From the NCBI GenBank assembly GCA_903832005.1, contig CAIKZO010000097.1, positions 1 to 64,000 on the forward strand: 64,000 nt of DNA. The letters are read 5' to 3'. Position 1 is the first letter of the stretch. The number at the start of each line of letters is the position of its first letter. The translations under genes were made by a program, and so were the position numbers. Shown in pieces: positions 8,582 through 18,424 of the stretch. The stretch comes from Enhydrobacter aerosaccus (GTDB taxonomy: Bacteria > Pseudomonadota > Alphaproteobacteria > Reyranellales > Reyranellaceae). The notes under the pieces are model-generated. The model was not told the DNA's origin. It searched no databases and saw nothing but the letters and a program-made list of their open reading frames with translations.

Positions 8582-9277
8582 TTAGGCCGCGTCGGGATCG
8601 AGGCCTTTCTTGCGCAACACCGCGACCGCGGCGGGCGCTTGCAGGAAGTCGATCAATGTCTTGGCCGCCGCGGCCTCGGTGCTCTCGATGCCGATGCCGG
8701 CACAGAACACCGTGACCATGTTCAGGTCGCCGGGCAGCTGGCCGATCAGTTCGATGCCCTGGATATGCAGCAGCTCGGGCTTCTGCTGGATGGCGATCTC
8801 GGCCTGGCCGGTCAGCAGGAGGTTGCCGGAGAAGCCGCCCGCCGGCGGATAGGTGTTCTTGGCGTTGACCTCGTGGGCGATGCCGAGCTTCTCCAGCATC
8901 TGCGCGAAGTAGATGCCGCTCGCGCCGCCCGCGGCCGGATCGGTGTAGGAGATCGACTTGGCCTCGAGCAGGGTGCTCTTCAGCGCCTCGACGGTCGAGA
9001 TGTCGGGCTTGCGCGCGCCGGCCTTCACGGCGAGAGCCACCGGCGATCCGGCGAGCTTGGTCTGTGAGCCCGCGACGACGCGGCCTTCCTTGGTCATGCT
9101 CTCGAGGCCGGCGCGATTGAGGATCATCACGTCGGCGCGCTCGCCGGCCTGCAGGCGGCGCACCAGCATCGGCGCCGTCGCCCAGGTGAAATCCAAAGTG
9201 CGGCCGCAGGCCTTTTCAAGTTGCGGCAGGAGTTCCTCGACGCCGGCCTGCACGCCGATGGTGCAATAAACTTTCAT
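8582..9277 (-). CDS. ModA-like substrate-binding domain protein without a signal peptide
   Basis: 231 residues resembling the class II periplasmic binding fold of molybdate-type proteins: APMLVRRLQAGERADVMIL, then SYTDPAAGGASGIYFAQMLEKLGI, then a segment around GQAEIAIQQ. The N terminus (MKVYCTIGVQAG) goes straight into the first beta strand with no secretion signal or lipobox, and no ABC permease or ATPase gene is nearby. It is therefore predicted to be cytoplasmic, perhaps a ligand sensor rather than a transporter component. It lies 11 bp after the methyltransferase stop. Real gene with good confidence; its ligand is unknown. Confidence 0.7.
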   Translation of the reverse strand: MKVYCTIGVQAGVEELLPQLEKACGRTLDFTWATAPMLVRRLQAGERADVMILNRAGLESMTKEGRVVAGSQTKLAGSPVALAVKAGARKPDISTVEALKSTLLEAKSISYTDPAAGGASGIYFAQMLEKLGIAHEVNAKNTYPPAGGFSGNLLLTGQAEIAIQQKPELLHIQGIELIGQLPGDLNMVTVFCAGIGIESTEAAAAKTLIDFLQAPAAVAVLRKKGLDPDAA

Positions 9278-9288
9278 CTCGATCGTCG

Positions 9289-10113
9289 TCAGGCGGGCAG
9301 GAGGTCGAGCACGGACTTCTGCACGCTCGCCACGAACAGGCCGCGGCCCAGTCCGACCATCTTGAAATGGAGGTCGGGGAAGTCGCGTTGCCAGCGGGCG
9401 GCGATTTCCCGCTCACCGCCGCGTGCGGCATCGTCGAGTACGAGAATGCCGTTGTCGGACAGATGCTTGCGCAATTCATAGAGCGCCGGCAGGCGGGCGA
9501 GCGCATCGCCCTTCCAGGCCGGCGGACCGTCGACGATCACGAGATCGAAGCGGGCCTGCGGATCGAGGGCCGACAGGTCGTACCAAGGCGATGTGCGGCT
9601 GCCCGACGTTGTGTCCTTCAGGGGCGCCACGCGGACTTCGGCGAAGCTGTCGAGCTTCTCGCGCTCGAGCGTCGCCGTGGTCTGGGCTGCCCACCGCGCA
9701 TCGTCGTCGAGCGACAGCAGGTGCCCGCCGCCGCTCCGCCGGAAGGCGTGCGCGATCAGCAGGGTCGAAATGCCCGATCCCAGTTCGAGGACGCTGCGCA
9801 CGCCCAGCGCCGCGATAAGCTGCTGGATCTGGGTCAGCGTCTCGGGCGTGATCGAATGTTCGGTCCAGTAGGTCGGTATTCCGCCCGCGGTCGCGGCGAC
9901 GCCGATCGCGCTCCTCAGATGCGTCGTCTGGCTTTCCGAGCGCTTCGTGGCTTGGGAGTGCCAGCGGCGCCCCAAGGTCACGATCACCCCGACACCGCAG
10001 CCGATCGTCACGATGACGGCGAGGCTGCCGGAGACGCCCAGGGCGACGAGAAGAATACCCGGCACCATGGCGGCAACGGCCGCCAGCAGTCCAAGCCGAA
10101 GATCGCGATTCAT
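9289..10113 (-). CDS. Membrane-tethered class I SAM-dependent methyltransferase
   Basis: 274 residues. Two adjacent N-terminal hydrophobic helices (about residues 8-46) anchor a cytoplasmic Rossmann-type domain. Motif I is VLELGSGISTLLIA, an acidic ribose-binding loop follows (LLSLDDD), and motif IV is LVIVDGPPAWKGD. This resembles the methyltransferase_24/FkbM-like group. Acceptor unknown. It sits 10 bp downstream of the GDYXXLXY gene in a minus-strand run. Catalytic type is fairly sure; substrate cannot be read from the sequence. Confidence 0.75.
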   Translation of the reverse strand: MNRDLRLGLLAAVAAMVPGILLVALGVSGSLAVIVTIGCGVGVIVTLGRRWHSQATKRSESQTTHLRSAIGVAATAGGIPTYWTEHSITPETLTQIQQLIAALGVRSVLELGSGISTLLIAHAFRRSGGGHLLSLDDDARWAAQTTATLEREKLDSFAEVRVAPLKDTTSGSRTSPWYDLSALDPQARFDLVIVDGPPAWKGDALARLPALYELRKHLSDNGILVLDDAARGGEREIAARWQRDFPDLHFKMVGLGRGLFVASVQKSVLDLLPA

Positions 10114-10123
10114 CCTGTCTCCC

Positions 10124-10672
10124 TCAACGTCCTACAATTTTTCCGTCGACCCTCAGCGTCTTGATGGCGACGCCGCCGTCGCGGCGCACCGCCAGGTCGA
10201 CGGTGAGCGCGCCCGGGCGCTTGACCAGCAACTCTTCCAGCTCGGGTGCGCGCGTCTCGGAGACGTAGAGGCGCACGCCACCCCCGTCGTTGTCGAGCGA
10301 GTCGGGCACGAAAGCGGTTGTCCCAATGCTGAGCCGCGCGGCCGTGTGGCCCGCGATCACCAACCGGCATCCGTCGAAGCGCTCGCCAGGCTGCCAATCC
10401 TTGCGGAAGAGCACCTTGGGCCGGGCCTCATTGCCCGGCAGGATGCACAGGCCTCCCTTGCCGTCGGCATCGGGCGGCGTCTCCCAGTCCCAGTCGAACT
10501 GGCCGGTGATGTAGTGGCCGCGCAGGAGATCGCGCGGATCGAAGCCGCGCACCGGCACGTTGACCTGCTGCGCGTCGCTGAGGCGCAACTCCTGCTGGCC
10601 GATCATGGTGCCGAGCGCCACGATCGGCAGCGCAAGCGTGACGGCAACAGCTGCGACGTGCAGGCGGTTCAT
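10124..10672 (-). CDS. GDYXXLXY domain protein
   Basis: 182 residues: one N-terminal signal-anchor helix (VAAVAVTLALPIVALGTMI), then a periplasmic domain. The characteristic motif appears here as RGHYITGQFDW after FDPRDLL. Proteins of this family are usually encoded beside a DUF2157 membrane protein. The same is true here: the ATG at 10672 overlaps the DUF2157 stop by 4 bp, so the pair is translationally coupled. Molecular function is not established. Confidence 0.8.
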   Translation of the reverse strand: MNRLHVAAVAVTLALPIVALGTMIGQQELRLSDAQQVNVPVRGFDPRDLLRGHYITGQFDWDWETPPDADGKGGLCILPGNEARPKVLFRKDWQPGERFDGCRLVIAGHTAARLSIGTTAFVPDSLDNDGGGVRLYVSETRAPELEELLVKRPGALTVDLAVRRDGGVAIKTLRVDGKIVGR

Positions 10673-11775
10673 GGCACGACCGTCGTGCGGGGCGTGACGC
10701 GGCGCGTCAGGCGCCAGCCGATCGCGGCCAGCGCGAGGCAGAGCACGCCGCCGCCCAGCAGGCCGAAGCCCGTGGCGGTCAGTCCGCCGATCGCCTCGAA
10801 GTAGAGGATCAGCAGACGCAGGCCCACCAGGGTGAAGGCGAAGCCGAACCAGCCGCGCCATCCGGCACGCGCGGCGAAGCCGCCGATCGCCGCCCAATAG
10901 GCGATGAACAGCACTGCGCGATAGAGGTCGCGCGTCGTGCTCTCGACGCCGCCCAGCAGTAGCGCCGCGATCCAGACGACCAGGCTCGCGCCCAACAGCG
11001 CCAGCACGAGGCGGCGCTCGATCGCCGTGTGGTTGGGCCAGAAGGCGCCGCCCGCGATGGCGGTCGCCACGATGGCGGAGACGATGTCGGCGGCGGGCGC
11101 GGCGCTGTCTCCCGTGTGCCAGGAGAAGGTCGCGGCCAGGCTGCACGCCACCACCATGCCGCCCAACGCCAGCTTCACCATGATGTCGGCCTGTCGACGC
11201 GCCGGCGGCCACAGGTCGCGCACCGAGGCGACGACGACCATGCCGCAGGCCGCGAGATAGGTCTGCAGCGACAGGTGAAGAGGCGCATCGACCGCGAACC
11301 AGGTGATGACGACGGCGATCCCCCAGATCACGCCGTTGAAGCGCGTGAAGGTGGTGAGGGCCAGGAACGGGGTGCACAGCGCCAGCCACAGCGCCAGCGC
11401 ATGCCACGGCTCGCTTTGCAGCTGGTAGACCTGGCCGATCAGGGCGATGCCGACCAGCACCAGCGCGAACAGCAGGAAGGAAGCGATCTCGCGGCGCCAG
11501 ACGTGGAGGCGCCGCCACGAGGCGAACACGAAGACGGCGCAGGCAGCCGTGACTAAAAGGTCGGCGGCAAGCTTCACCGTGTCGGGGATGCTCTCCCAGT
11601 TGGCGCCGACGATCGCCATGATGCCGAGCGCAATCGCCAGCGCGCCGATGCTGGCCACCGCCCATAGCCAGACCGGCTGGCGACGGCCCGCTTCCCAGGC
11701 AAGGATGCGCTCGACGGCCGCGTCGTCGATCAGCCCGGCCCCCTGCCACTTGCGTGCGTAGTGTTCGGCAATCAC
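10669..11775 (-). CDS. DUF2157 domain integral membrane protein
   Basis: 368 residues: a short cytoplasmic N terminus typical of DUF2157 (WQGAGLIDDAAVERILAWE) followed by about ten hydrophobic helices. The start is a GTG at 11775. It is translationally coupled to the GDYXXLXY gene, its usual partner. Family function is unknown. The SDR gene lies 9 bp before its start, so the minus-strand run from 12.56 to 6.83 kb may be a single transcript. Confidence 0.85.
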   Translation of the reverse strand: MIAEHYARKWQGAGLIDDAAVERILAWEAGRRQPVWLWAVASIGALAIALGIMAIVGANWESIPDTVKLAADLLVTAACAVFVFASWRRLHVWRREIASFLLFALVLVGIALIGQVYQLQSEPWHALALWLALCTPFLALTTFTRFNGVIWGIAVVITWFAVDAPLHLSLQTYLAACGMVVVASVRDLWPPARRQADIMVKLALGGMVVACSLAATFSWHTGDSAAPAADIVSAIVATAIAGGAFWPNHTAIERRLVLALLGASLVVWIAALLLGGVESTTRDLYRAVLFIAYWAAIGGFAARAGWRGWFGFAFTLVGLRLLILYFEAIGGLTATGFGLLGGGVLCLALAAIGWRLTRRVTPRTTVVP

Positions 11776-11784
11776 GCCCTTATT

Positions 11785-12561
11785 CTAGGCGAGATAGGTG
11801 GCCGATACACCGCCATCGACGATCAGGGTGTGGCCATTCACATAGGAAGCGGCGGGCGAGGCGAGGAAGATTGCTGCACCTGCGATCTCGGACGGCCGGG
11901 CCCAGCGCTTGGCCGGGCTGCGGGCGCGATGGTGCTCGCCGTTGGGCGAGGCGATCATGCGCTCGTTGGTCTCGGTGGCGAAGAAGCCGGGCGCCAGCGC
12001 GTTCGAGGTGACGCCGGTGGCGCCGAATTCGGCGGCGAGTGCGCGGGCCATCGAAGTGAGGCCGCTCTTTGCCGTGGCATAGGACGAGGCGTTGGGAATG
12101 GCGAGATCGGCCACGATCGAGGTGACCATGATCAGCCGTCCCCATTTGCGCTCCAGCATGCCGGGCAGCACCAGCTTCACCAGCGCGTGCACGGCCACCA
12201 GGTCGACGTCGATCAGGCGCGCGAAATCCTCGGGGTCGATGGCGAGGAACGAGCGCCGGTCGCGCTCGCCCACAGTGTTGATCAGGATGTCGATGGCGGG
12301 CGCCTGCGCGATCTCTGCGCGCATCGCCGCGCGGTCGGCCATATCGAAGGCCAGCGCATCGGCGTCGACGCCGGCAGCCTTCAGCTCGGCCACCCGCGGC
12401 TCGAGCCGCGCGCGATCGCGGCCGTGCAGCAGGATCTTGGCGCCGGCCTCGGCCAGCCCCTTGGCCATTTCCCAGCCCAGGCCGCGGCCCGACCCGGTGA
12501 TCAGGGCGGTCCGGCCGTCGAGGCGGAACTGGTCGGGAAAAGTCGACATGGGCGGGGTCAT
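11785..12561 (-). CDS. SDR oxidoreductase, gluconate-5-dehydrogenase-like
   Basis: 258 residues of classical short-chain dehydrogenase: cofactor motif TGSGRGLG (about residues 22-29), NTVGERDRR in place of the usual NNAG, and catalytic Ser148, Tyr161 and Lys165 (SSYATAKSG). The C terminus VNGHTLIVDGG is typical of the polyol/gluconate-5-dehydrogenase subgroup. Candidate starts are 12561, with GGAGGG 13 bp upstream, and 12549; the fold begins after both. Divergent from the glycerophosphodiesterase gene with about 40 bp between starts. Exact substrate unknown. Confidence 0.82.
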   Translation of the reverse strand: MTPPMSTFPDQFRLDGRTALITGSGRGLGWEMAKGLAEAGAKILLHGRDRARLEPRVAELKAAGVDADALAFDMADRAAMRAEIAQAPAIDILINTVGERDRRSFLAIDPEDFARLIDVDLVAVHALVKLVLPGMLERKWGRLIMVTSIVADLAIPNASSYATAKSGLTSMARALAAEFGATGVTSNALAPGFFATETNERMIASPNGEHHRARSPAKRWARPSEIAGAAIFLASPAASYVNGHTLIVDGGVSATYLA

Positions 12562-12601
12562 TCGTCTATTGGGTCCCTCCGAATTAGCTTTGTATTGGCG
12601 A

Positions 12602-13294
12602 ATGCTGCAACTGCCGAAAGTCATTGGTCATCGCGGGGCCGCGGCCTACGCGCCGGAAAACACCCTCGACTCGTTCCGCGAGGCGCGCCGGCGTGGCGCC
12701 GCCTGGGTCGAGATCGACGTCAAGCTGACGGCCGATAGCGTACCGATCGTGATGCACGACTCCTCGCTCAAGCGGACCACGGGTATCGACCGGCTGGCGG
12801 CGGAAATCAGGGCCGCCGACCTGCCCAAGGACGTGCCGACCTTCGAACAGGCGATCGCCTGCTTCCAGGAGCTAGGCCTGGGCTGCAACGTCGAGATCAA
12901 GCCCTGCGAGGGCCGCGAGACCGAAACGGCCCGCGTCACCGTGGAGACCTTGCGCCGCTGCTGGCCGGCCCAGTTGCCGCCGCCGCTGCTCTCGAGCTTC
13001 GCGGAGGGATCGCTAGCCGCGGCGCGGCAGGCCGCGCCCGAGTTCGACCGCGCGCTCCTGCTGGGCGAGATCCGCGACGACTGGCAGGCACGGACCGAGG
13101 CGGTGGGGGCCAAGGGGGTCAACACCAACGGCCAGAAGCTGACCGCGCCGCGCGCCGTCGAAATCCGCAAGGCGGGCTTTACCCTCAGCGTCTACACCAT
13201 CAACGACGGCGACGTGGCCCGGGCGCTGGTCGCCATGGGCGTCGACTGCGTCATCACCGACGCGCCGGACGTGATCCTGAAGGCCCTTGCTTAA
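12602..13294 (+). CDS. ugpQ: Glycerophosphodiester phosphodiesterase
   Basis: 230 residues, a compact cytoplasmic GDPD. Catalytic and metal-binding residues are visible: His10-Arg11 (IGHRGAAAYAPENT), Glu37 and Asp39 (WVEIDVKL) and His52 (VMHDSS). There is no signal peptide, matching cytoplasmic UgpQ rather than periplasmic GlpQ. It would split glycerophosphodiesters entering through the Ugp transporter encoded just downstream into an alcohol and glycerol-3-phosphate. The ATG at 12602 is followed directly by the first strand. The PHO-box-like array before ugpB lies downstream of this gene, so ugpQ may have its own promoter. Confidence 0.9.
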   Translation: MLQLPKVIGHRGAAAYAPENTLDSFREARRRGAAWVEIDVKLTADSVPIVMHDSSLKRTTGIDRLAAEIRAADLPKDVPTFEQAIACFQELGLGCNVEIKPCEGRETETARVTVETLRRCWPAQLPPPLLSSFAEGSLAAARQAAPEFDRALLLGEIRDDWQARTEAVGAKGVNTNGQKLTAPRAVEIRKAGFTLSVYTINDGDVARALVAMGVDCVITDAPDVILKALA

Positions 13295-13325
13295 GGGGCT
13301 GGCTTCCGGGGATAGTCCGGAGCGA

Positions 13326-13382
13326 CTGTCACAGGACTGAAACATAACAGCCACATAGCAGTCTCTAGGTCCGTCGATATAT
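13326..13382 (+). promoter_or_regulatory. Putative PhoB-binding array (PHO box) and -10 of ugpB
   Basis: Four 7-bp units, each separated by exactly 4 bp, give an 11-bp period: CTGTCAC (13326-13332), CTGAAAC (13337-13343), CAGCCAC (13348-13354) and CAGTCTC (13359-13365). PhoB binds direct repeats of CTGTCAT-like heptamers spaced by 4 bp. A GATATAT at 13376-13382 starts 10 bp after the last unit, the usual distance to a PhoB-dependent -10 box. The first unit matches best and the later ones are degenerate. Confidence 0.65.
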
Positions 13383-13413
13383 CGGCGGGAGCTTCTCTGG
13401 GAGGTATTTTCAT

Positions 13414-14733
13414 ATGTCACGTACTCTGCTGTCGTCCGCCGTTGCCGCCGCCGCCTTGTTGGCGAGCGTGCAGGGCGCTTCCGCGCAGACTGAAATCCAG
13501 TGGTGGCACGCCATGGGCGGCAAGCTGGGCGAGGCGGTCAACGCCATGGTCGATCAGTTCAACAAGTCGCAGACCGAATATAAGGTCAACGCGGTCTACA
13601 AGGGCTCGTATCCCGAGACACTCACCGCCGCCGTCGCCGCCTTCCGCGCCAAGCAGGGCCCGGACATCGTGCAGGTCTTCGAGGTCGGCACCGCCACGAT
13701 GATGGCCGCCAAGGGCGCCGTCTATCCGGTCCATCAGCTGATGGCCGACGAGAAAGAGCCGTTCGACCCCAAGGCCTTCCTCGGCCCGGTCTACGGCTAC
13801 TATTCGACGACCGACGGCAAGCTGCTGTCGATGCCGTTCAACTCCTCGACCCCGGTGTTCTACTGGAACAAGGAGATGTTCAAGAAGGCCGGCCTCGATC
13901 CCGAGACCCCGCCCAAGACCTGGAAGGACGTCGGCGAGTATGCCGCCAAGCTGGTCGCCTCGGGCGCCAAGTGCGGCTTCACGTCGGAGTGGCAGACCTG
14001 GGCCCTGCTCGAGAACTACGGCGCCTGGCATAACCTGCCGTTCGCCACGCAGCAGAACGGCTTCGGCGGCCTCAACACCGAGCTGAAGTTCAACGACGAG
14101 CCGCGCATCAAGCTGATCTCGATGCTGTCGGACTGGAGCAAGGACAAGCGCTTCGTCTATGGCGGCCGCGAGGGCAAGCCCACCGCGCTCGTGACATCGG
14201 GTGACTGCGGCATGGAGATCGCGTCGTCGGGCACGGCGTCGCAGATCCTGGCGTCGCTCAAGCAGGAGAACGTCGGCATCTCGATGATGCCCTTCTCGCC
14301 GGAAGTGAAGGCAGAGCCGCAGAACTCGATCATTGGCGGCGCCACGCTGTGGGTGCTGCAGGGCCGGCCGAAGGCCGAGTACAAGGGCGTCGCCAAGTTC
14401 CTGAGCTTCGTCTCGAGCCCGGAAGTGGCCGCCAAGTGGCACCAGGACACCGGCTATGTGCCGATCACGATCGCCGCGGCCAAGCTCACGGAAGACTCGG
14501 GCTTCTACAAGAAGAACCCCGGCCGCGACGTCGCCGTGAAGCAGCTCATGCTCAACCCGCCGACCGAGAACTCGAAGGGCCTGCGGCTCGGCAACTTCGT
14601 GCAGATCCGCGACGCCGAGGACGAGGAACTCGAGTCGGTGTGGTCGGGCAAGAAAGAGCCCAAGGCCGCGCTCGACGACGCGGTGAAGCGCGGCAACGAG
14701 CTGCTGCGCAAGTTCGAAGCCGCGAACAAGTAA
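13414..14733 (+). CDS. ugpB: sn-glycerol-3-phosphate ABC transporter, periplasmic binding protein
   Basis: 439 residues with a Sec signal peptide (cleavage likely after ASA at residue 24). The mature N terminus EIQWWHAMGGKLGEAVN is typical of UgpB, and the protein is of family length throughout. It captures glycerol-3-phosphate and glycerophosphodiesters in the periplasm. GGGAGG lies 9 bp before the ATG. It is the first gene after the PHO-box-like array; the permease genes follow after a 170-bp gap filled by a palindromic element. Confidence 0.93.
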   Translation: MSRTLLSSAVAAAALLASVQGASAQTEIQWWHAMGGKLGEAVNAMVDQFNKSQTEYKVNAVYKGSYPETLTAAVAAFRAKQGPDIVQVFEVGTATMMAAKGAVYPVHQLMADEKEPFDPKAFLGPVYGYYSTTDGKLLSMPFNSSTPVFYWNKEMFKKAGLDPETPPKTWKDVGEYAAKLVASGAKCGFTSEWQTWALLENYGAWHNLPFATQQNGFGGLNTELKFNDEPRIKLISMLSDWSKDKRFVYGGREGKPTALVTSGDCGMEIASSGTASQILASLKQENVGISMMPFSPEVKAEPQNSIIGGATLWVLQGRPKAEYKGVAKFLSFVSSPEVAAKWHQDTGYVPITIAAAKLTEDSGFYKKNPGRDVAVKQLMLNPPTENSKGLRLGNFVQIRDAEDEELESVWSGKKEPKAALDDAVKRGNELLRKFEAANK

Positions 14734-14756
14734 GGACTGCGAGGTCCGCTCATGTT

Positions 14757-14869
14757 CCTCTCCCCCGCTAGGGGGAGAGGCTAGGTGAGGGGCCTCGAAG
14801 ATCATGCGCAACCCCCTCACCCAACCTCTCCCCTCGGCGAATTCACATTCGCCTTTAGCGGGGGAGAGG
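14757..14869. repeat. Nested palindromic (REP-like) element between ugpB and ugpA
   Basis: The outer arms (14757-14770 and 14856-14869) are perfect 14-bp reverse complements. Inside them, 14772-14792 and 14814-14834 pair over 21 bp with two mismatches. A 7-bp stem with a TCAC loop (14836-14853) is also present. The CTCTCCCCC/GGTGAGGGG character matches intergenic palindromes seen in many alphaproteobacterial genomes. Placed after the binding-protein gene, it could protect the ugpB message or cause partial termination, giving more UgpB than permease. Confidence 0.85.
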
Positions 14870-14903
14870 AGCCTGAAGAGAGCGGTAGCGAAGGTCGCCT
14901 GAC

Positions 14904-15785
14904 ATGGAAAAGCGCGTCACCTTCAACGAACGTTGGCTGGCCTACCTTCTGGTAGCGCCGCAAATGATCGTCACGCTCGTGTTCTTCTTCTGGCCGTCGG
15001 GCCAGGCGGTGTATCAGTCGCTGATCACCGAGGACGCGTTCGGCGGCAATACCCAGTTCGTCTGGTTCGCCAATTTCTCGGCGCTCTTCCACGACGATGC
15101 CTATTTCGCCTCGGCCCGCCTGACGGTCGCCTTCGCCGCACTCGTGGCCGCGATCGGGCTTGCCGTCTCGCTACTGCTGGCGGTGATGGCTGACCGCGTG
15201 ATCCGTGGCGCCACGATCTACAAGACCTTCCTGATCTGGCCCTATGCCGTGGCGCCCGCCGTGGCTGCCGTGCTGTGGGGCTTCATGTTCAACCCCTCGG
15301 TCGGCATCGTGGTCTGGCTGCTGCACGGCATCGGCATCGACTTCAACTACGTGAGCAACGGCAACCAGGCGCTGTTGCTGATCGTGCTGGCCTCGATCTG
15401 GAGTCAGATCAGCTACAACTTCCTGTTCTTCCTCGCGGGGCTTCAGTCGATCCCGAAGTCGCTGATCGAGGCTGCCGCGATCGACGGCGCCGGACCTACA
15501 CGGCGCTTCTGGGACATCGTCTTCCCGCTGCTCTCGCCCACCGGCTTCTTCCTGCTGGTGGTCAACATCATCTACGCCCTGATCGGCACCTTCGGCGTCG
15601 TGGCCTCCCTGACGCAGGGCGGGCCGGCCAATGCCACCGGCATCCTCGTCTGGAAGATCTATAGCGACGGCTTCCGGGGCCAGGATCTCGGCGGCTCCTC
15701 GGCCCAGTCGGTCATCCTGATGGTCGTGATGATCGTGCTCACCTTCATCCAGTTCCGCTTCATCGAGCGGCGGGTGCATTACTAA
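14904..15785 (+). CDS. ugpA: sn-glycerol-3-phosphate ABC transporter, permease UgpA
   Basis: 293 residues, six predicted transmembrane helices, MalF-type permease. The cytoplasmic coupling loop (EAA motif) is [20 protein letters not shown]. The start at 14904 has GAAGG 9 bp upstream. It is followed immediately by ugpE (stop and start adjacent at 15785/15786). Forms the heterodimeric channel with UgpE. Confidence 0.92.
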   Translation: MEKRVTFNERWLAYLLVAPQMIVTLVFFFWPSGQAVYQSLITEDAFGGNTQFVWFANFSALFHDDAYFASARLTVAFAALVAAIGLAVSLLLAVMADRVIRGATIYKTFLIWPYAVAPAVAAVLWGFMFNPSVGIVVWLLHGIGIDFNYVSNGNQALLLIVLASIWSQISYNFLFFLAGLQSIPKSLIEAAAIDGAGPTRRFWDIVFPLLSPTGFFLLVVNIIYALIGTFGVVASLTQGGPANATGILVWKIYSDGFRGQDLGGSSAQSVILMVVMIVLTFIQFRFIERRVHY

Positions 15786-16634
15786 ATGGTAGAGAACCGC
15801 CCGTTCCTCACCTGGCTTGCCCATTTCGTCATGATCGTGGGCGTGGTCATCATGGCCTTCCCGGTGTGGATGACGTTCGTGGCTTCGACGCACGACCAGG
15901 CGACCATGCTGCAGTCGCCGGTGCCGCTGCTGCCCGGCACGCACCTGATCGAGAATTACAAACGGATCCTGACCCAGGGCTACGGCACGATCGGCGCCAC
16001 GCCGGTCACGGTCACCCTGCTGAACAGCCTGATCATGGCGCTGGGCGTGGCGATCGGGAAGATCATCATCTCGATCCTGGCGGCCTTCGCCGTCGTCTAC
16101 TTCCGCTTCCCCGGCCGCATGGCCTGCTTCTGGGCGATCTTCATCACCCTGATGCTGCCCGTGGAGGTCCGTATCGTGCCGACCTACGGCGTGGTGGCGG
16201 CGCTGGGCATGATCGATTCCTATCCCGGCCTGATCATCCCGCTGATCGCCTCGGCGACGGCGACCTTCCTGTTCCGGCAGTTTTTCCTCAGCGTCCCCGA
16301 CGAGCTGGCCGAGGCCGCCCGTGTCGACGGCGCCTCGCCGATGCGTTTCTTCGTCGACATCCTGCTGCCGATGAGCCGTACCTCGATCGCGGCGATGTTC
16401 GTGATCCAGTTCATCTACGGCTGGAACCAATATCTGTGGCCGCTGCTGATCACGACCCGGGAGAGCTTCTACACCTCGGTGATGACGGTCTCGCGCCAGG
16501 CCAACGTCGTCGACAACGTGCCGAGCTGGAACCTGCTGATGGCGATGGCGATGCTCACCATGCTGCCGCCGGTGATCGTGGTGATCTTCATGCAGCGCCA
16601 GTTCGTGCGCGGCCTCGTGGAAACGGAGAAATAG
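15786..16634 (+). CDS. ugpE: sn-glycerol-3-phosphate ABC transporter, permease UgpE
   Basis: 282 residues, six transmembrane helices, MalG-type permease with coupling loop [20 protein letters not shown]. It begins on the base after the ugpA stop and ends 4 bp before ugpC, so it is clearly co-transcribed. Partner of UgpA in the inner-membrane channel. Confidence 0.92.
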   Translation: MVENRPFLTWLAHFVMIVGVVIMAFPVWMTFVASTHDQATMLQSPVPLLPGTHLIENYKRILTQGYGTIGATPVTVTLLNSLIMALGVAIGKIIISILAAFAVVYFRFPGRMACFWAIFITLMLPVEVRIVPTYGVVAALGMIDSYPGLIIPLIASATATFLFRQFFLSVPDELAEAARVDGASPMRFFVDILLPMSRTSIAAMFVIQFIYGWNQYLWPLLITTRESFYTSVMTVSRQANVVDNVPSWNLLMAMAMLTMLPPVIVVIFMQRQFVRGLVETEK

Positions 16635-16638
16635 GCCC

Positions 16639-17727
<1,089 letters not shown>

Positions 17728-17755
17728 TCGCCGACTTTGTGATCGCGGGCGTCCG

Positions 17756-18424
17756 ATGAAGAACGTCACGACCGGCCTCTACATCATCACGTCGACCTGC
17801 GGGATCATCGACGCGGTCTGCTTCCTGGCCCTGGGCGGTGTCTTCGCCGAGATGATGACCGGCAATCTGTTGCTGATGTCGCTCTCGATCGGCAGCGGCG
17901 GTGCCACGGGCGATGTCGCCCGCTACCTGCCGGCGATGCTGGCCTTTGCCTGCGGTGCCCTCCTGGGCGGACGCCTGCTGCGTGCTCCGGCGAGCCTGCG
18001 CGAGCGCCGCTTCGGCTTTGCCGCCGAATGGCTGGTGATCCTGGCCGCCACGGCGGTGGCCTGGAGGGAGACGCCCGACGCCGTGAACATGGCGGGTCAT
18101 GTGGTCGTCTTCATGCTGGCCTTCGCGATGGGCATCCAGAATGCGATGGTGCGGGCGCACGGCATTCCCAACCTCGCGACCAACGTCATGACGCTGACCT
18201 TCACGGCAATCGTCGCCGATTCCCGGGCGGCCGGCGGCGACAACCGGAACTGGCAGCGGCGCGGCCTGTCGATCGGCCTGTTCTGTGCCGGCGCGGCGAT
18301 CGGCGCGTTCCTGCTGAAGTTCGGCGTGGTCTGGCCGCTGGTGCTGACGTCGGTGCTGTTTGGCGTGGCCATGGTGCCGTTGACCTTCGGCACTCCTCCT
18401 TCGCAGACGGGGCCCAACCCATGA
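17756..18424 (+). CDS. DUF1275 (YoaK-type) membrane protein
   Basis: 222 residues with about six hydrophobic helices. The N-terminal stretch GGVFAEMMTGNLLLMS and the later AFAMGIQNAMVR-x-LATNVMTLTFT pattern are the DUF1275 signature. The ATG at 17756 was chosen because the family starts there. It lies 28 bp after ugpC, so it may be read through from the ugp operon. Overlaps the next gene by 4 bp (ATGA). Function unknown. Confidence 0.85.
   Translation: MKNVTTGLYIITSTCGIIDAVCFLALGGVFAEMMTGNLLLMSLSIGSGGATGDVARYLPAMLAFACGALLGGRLLRAPASLRERRFGFAAEWLVILAATAVAWRETPDAVNMAGHVVVFMLAFAMGIQNAMVRAHGIPNLATNVMTLTFTAIVADSRAAGGDNRNWQRRGLSIGLFCAGAAIGAFLLKFGVVWPLVLTSVLFGVAMVPLTFGTPPSQTGPNP

Noticed and set aside
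12092-12601. Long N-terminal extension of the glycerophosphodiesterase frame
   Set aside because: The extension is antisense to the SDR gene and has no conserved sequence; the GDPD fold starts at the ATG at 12602.
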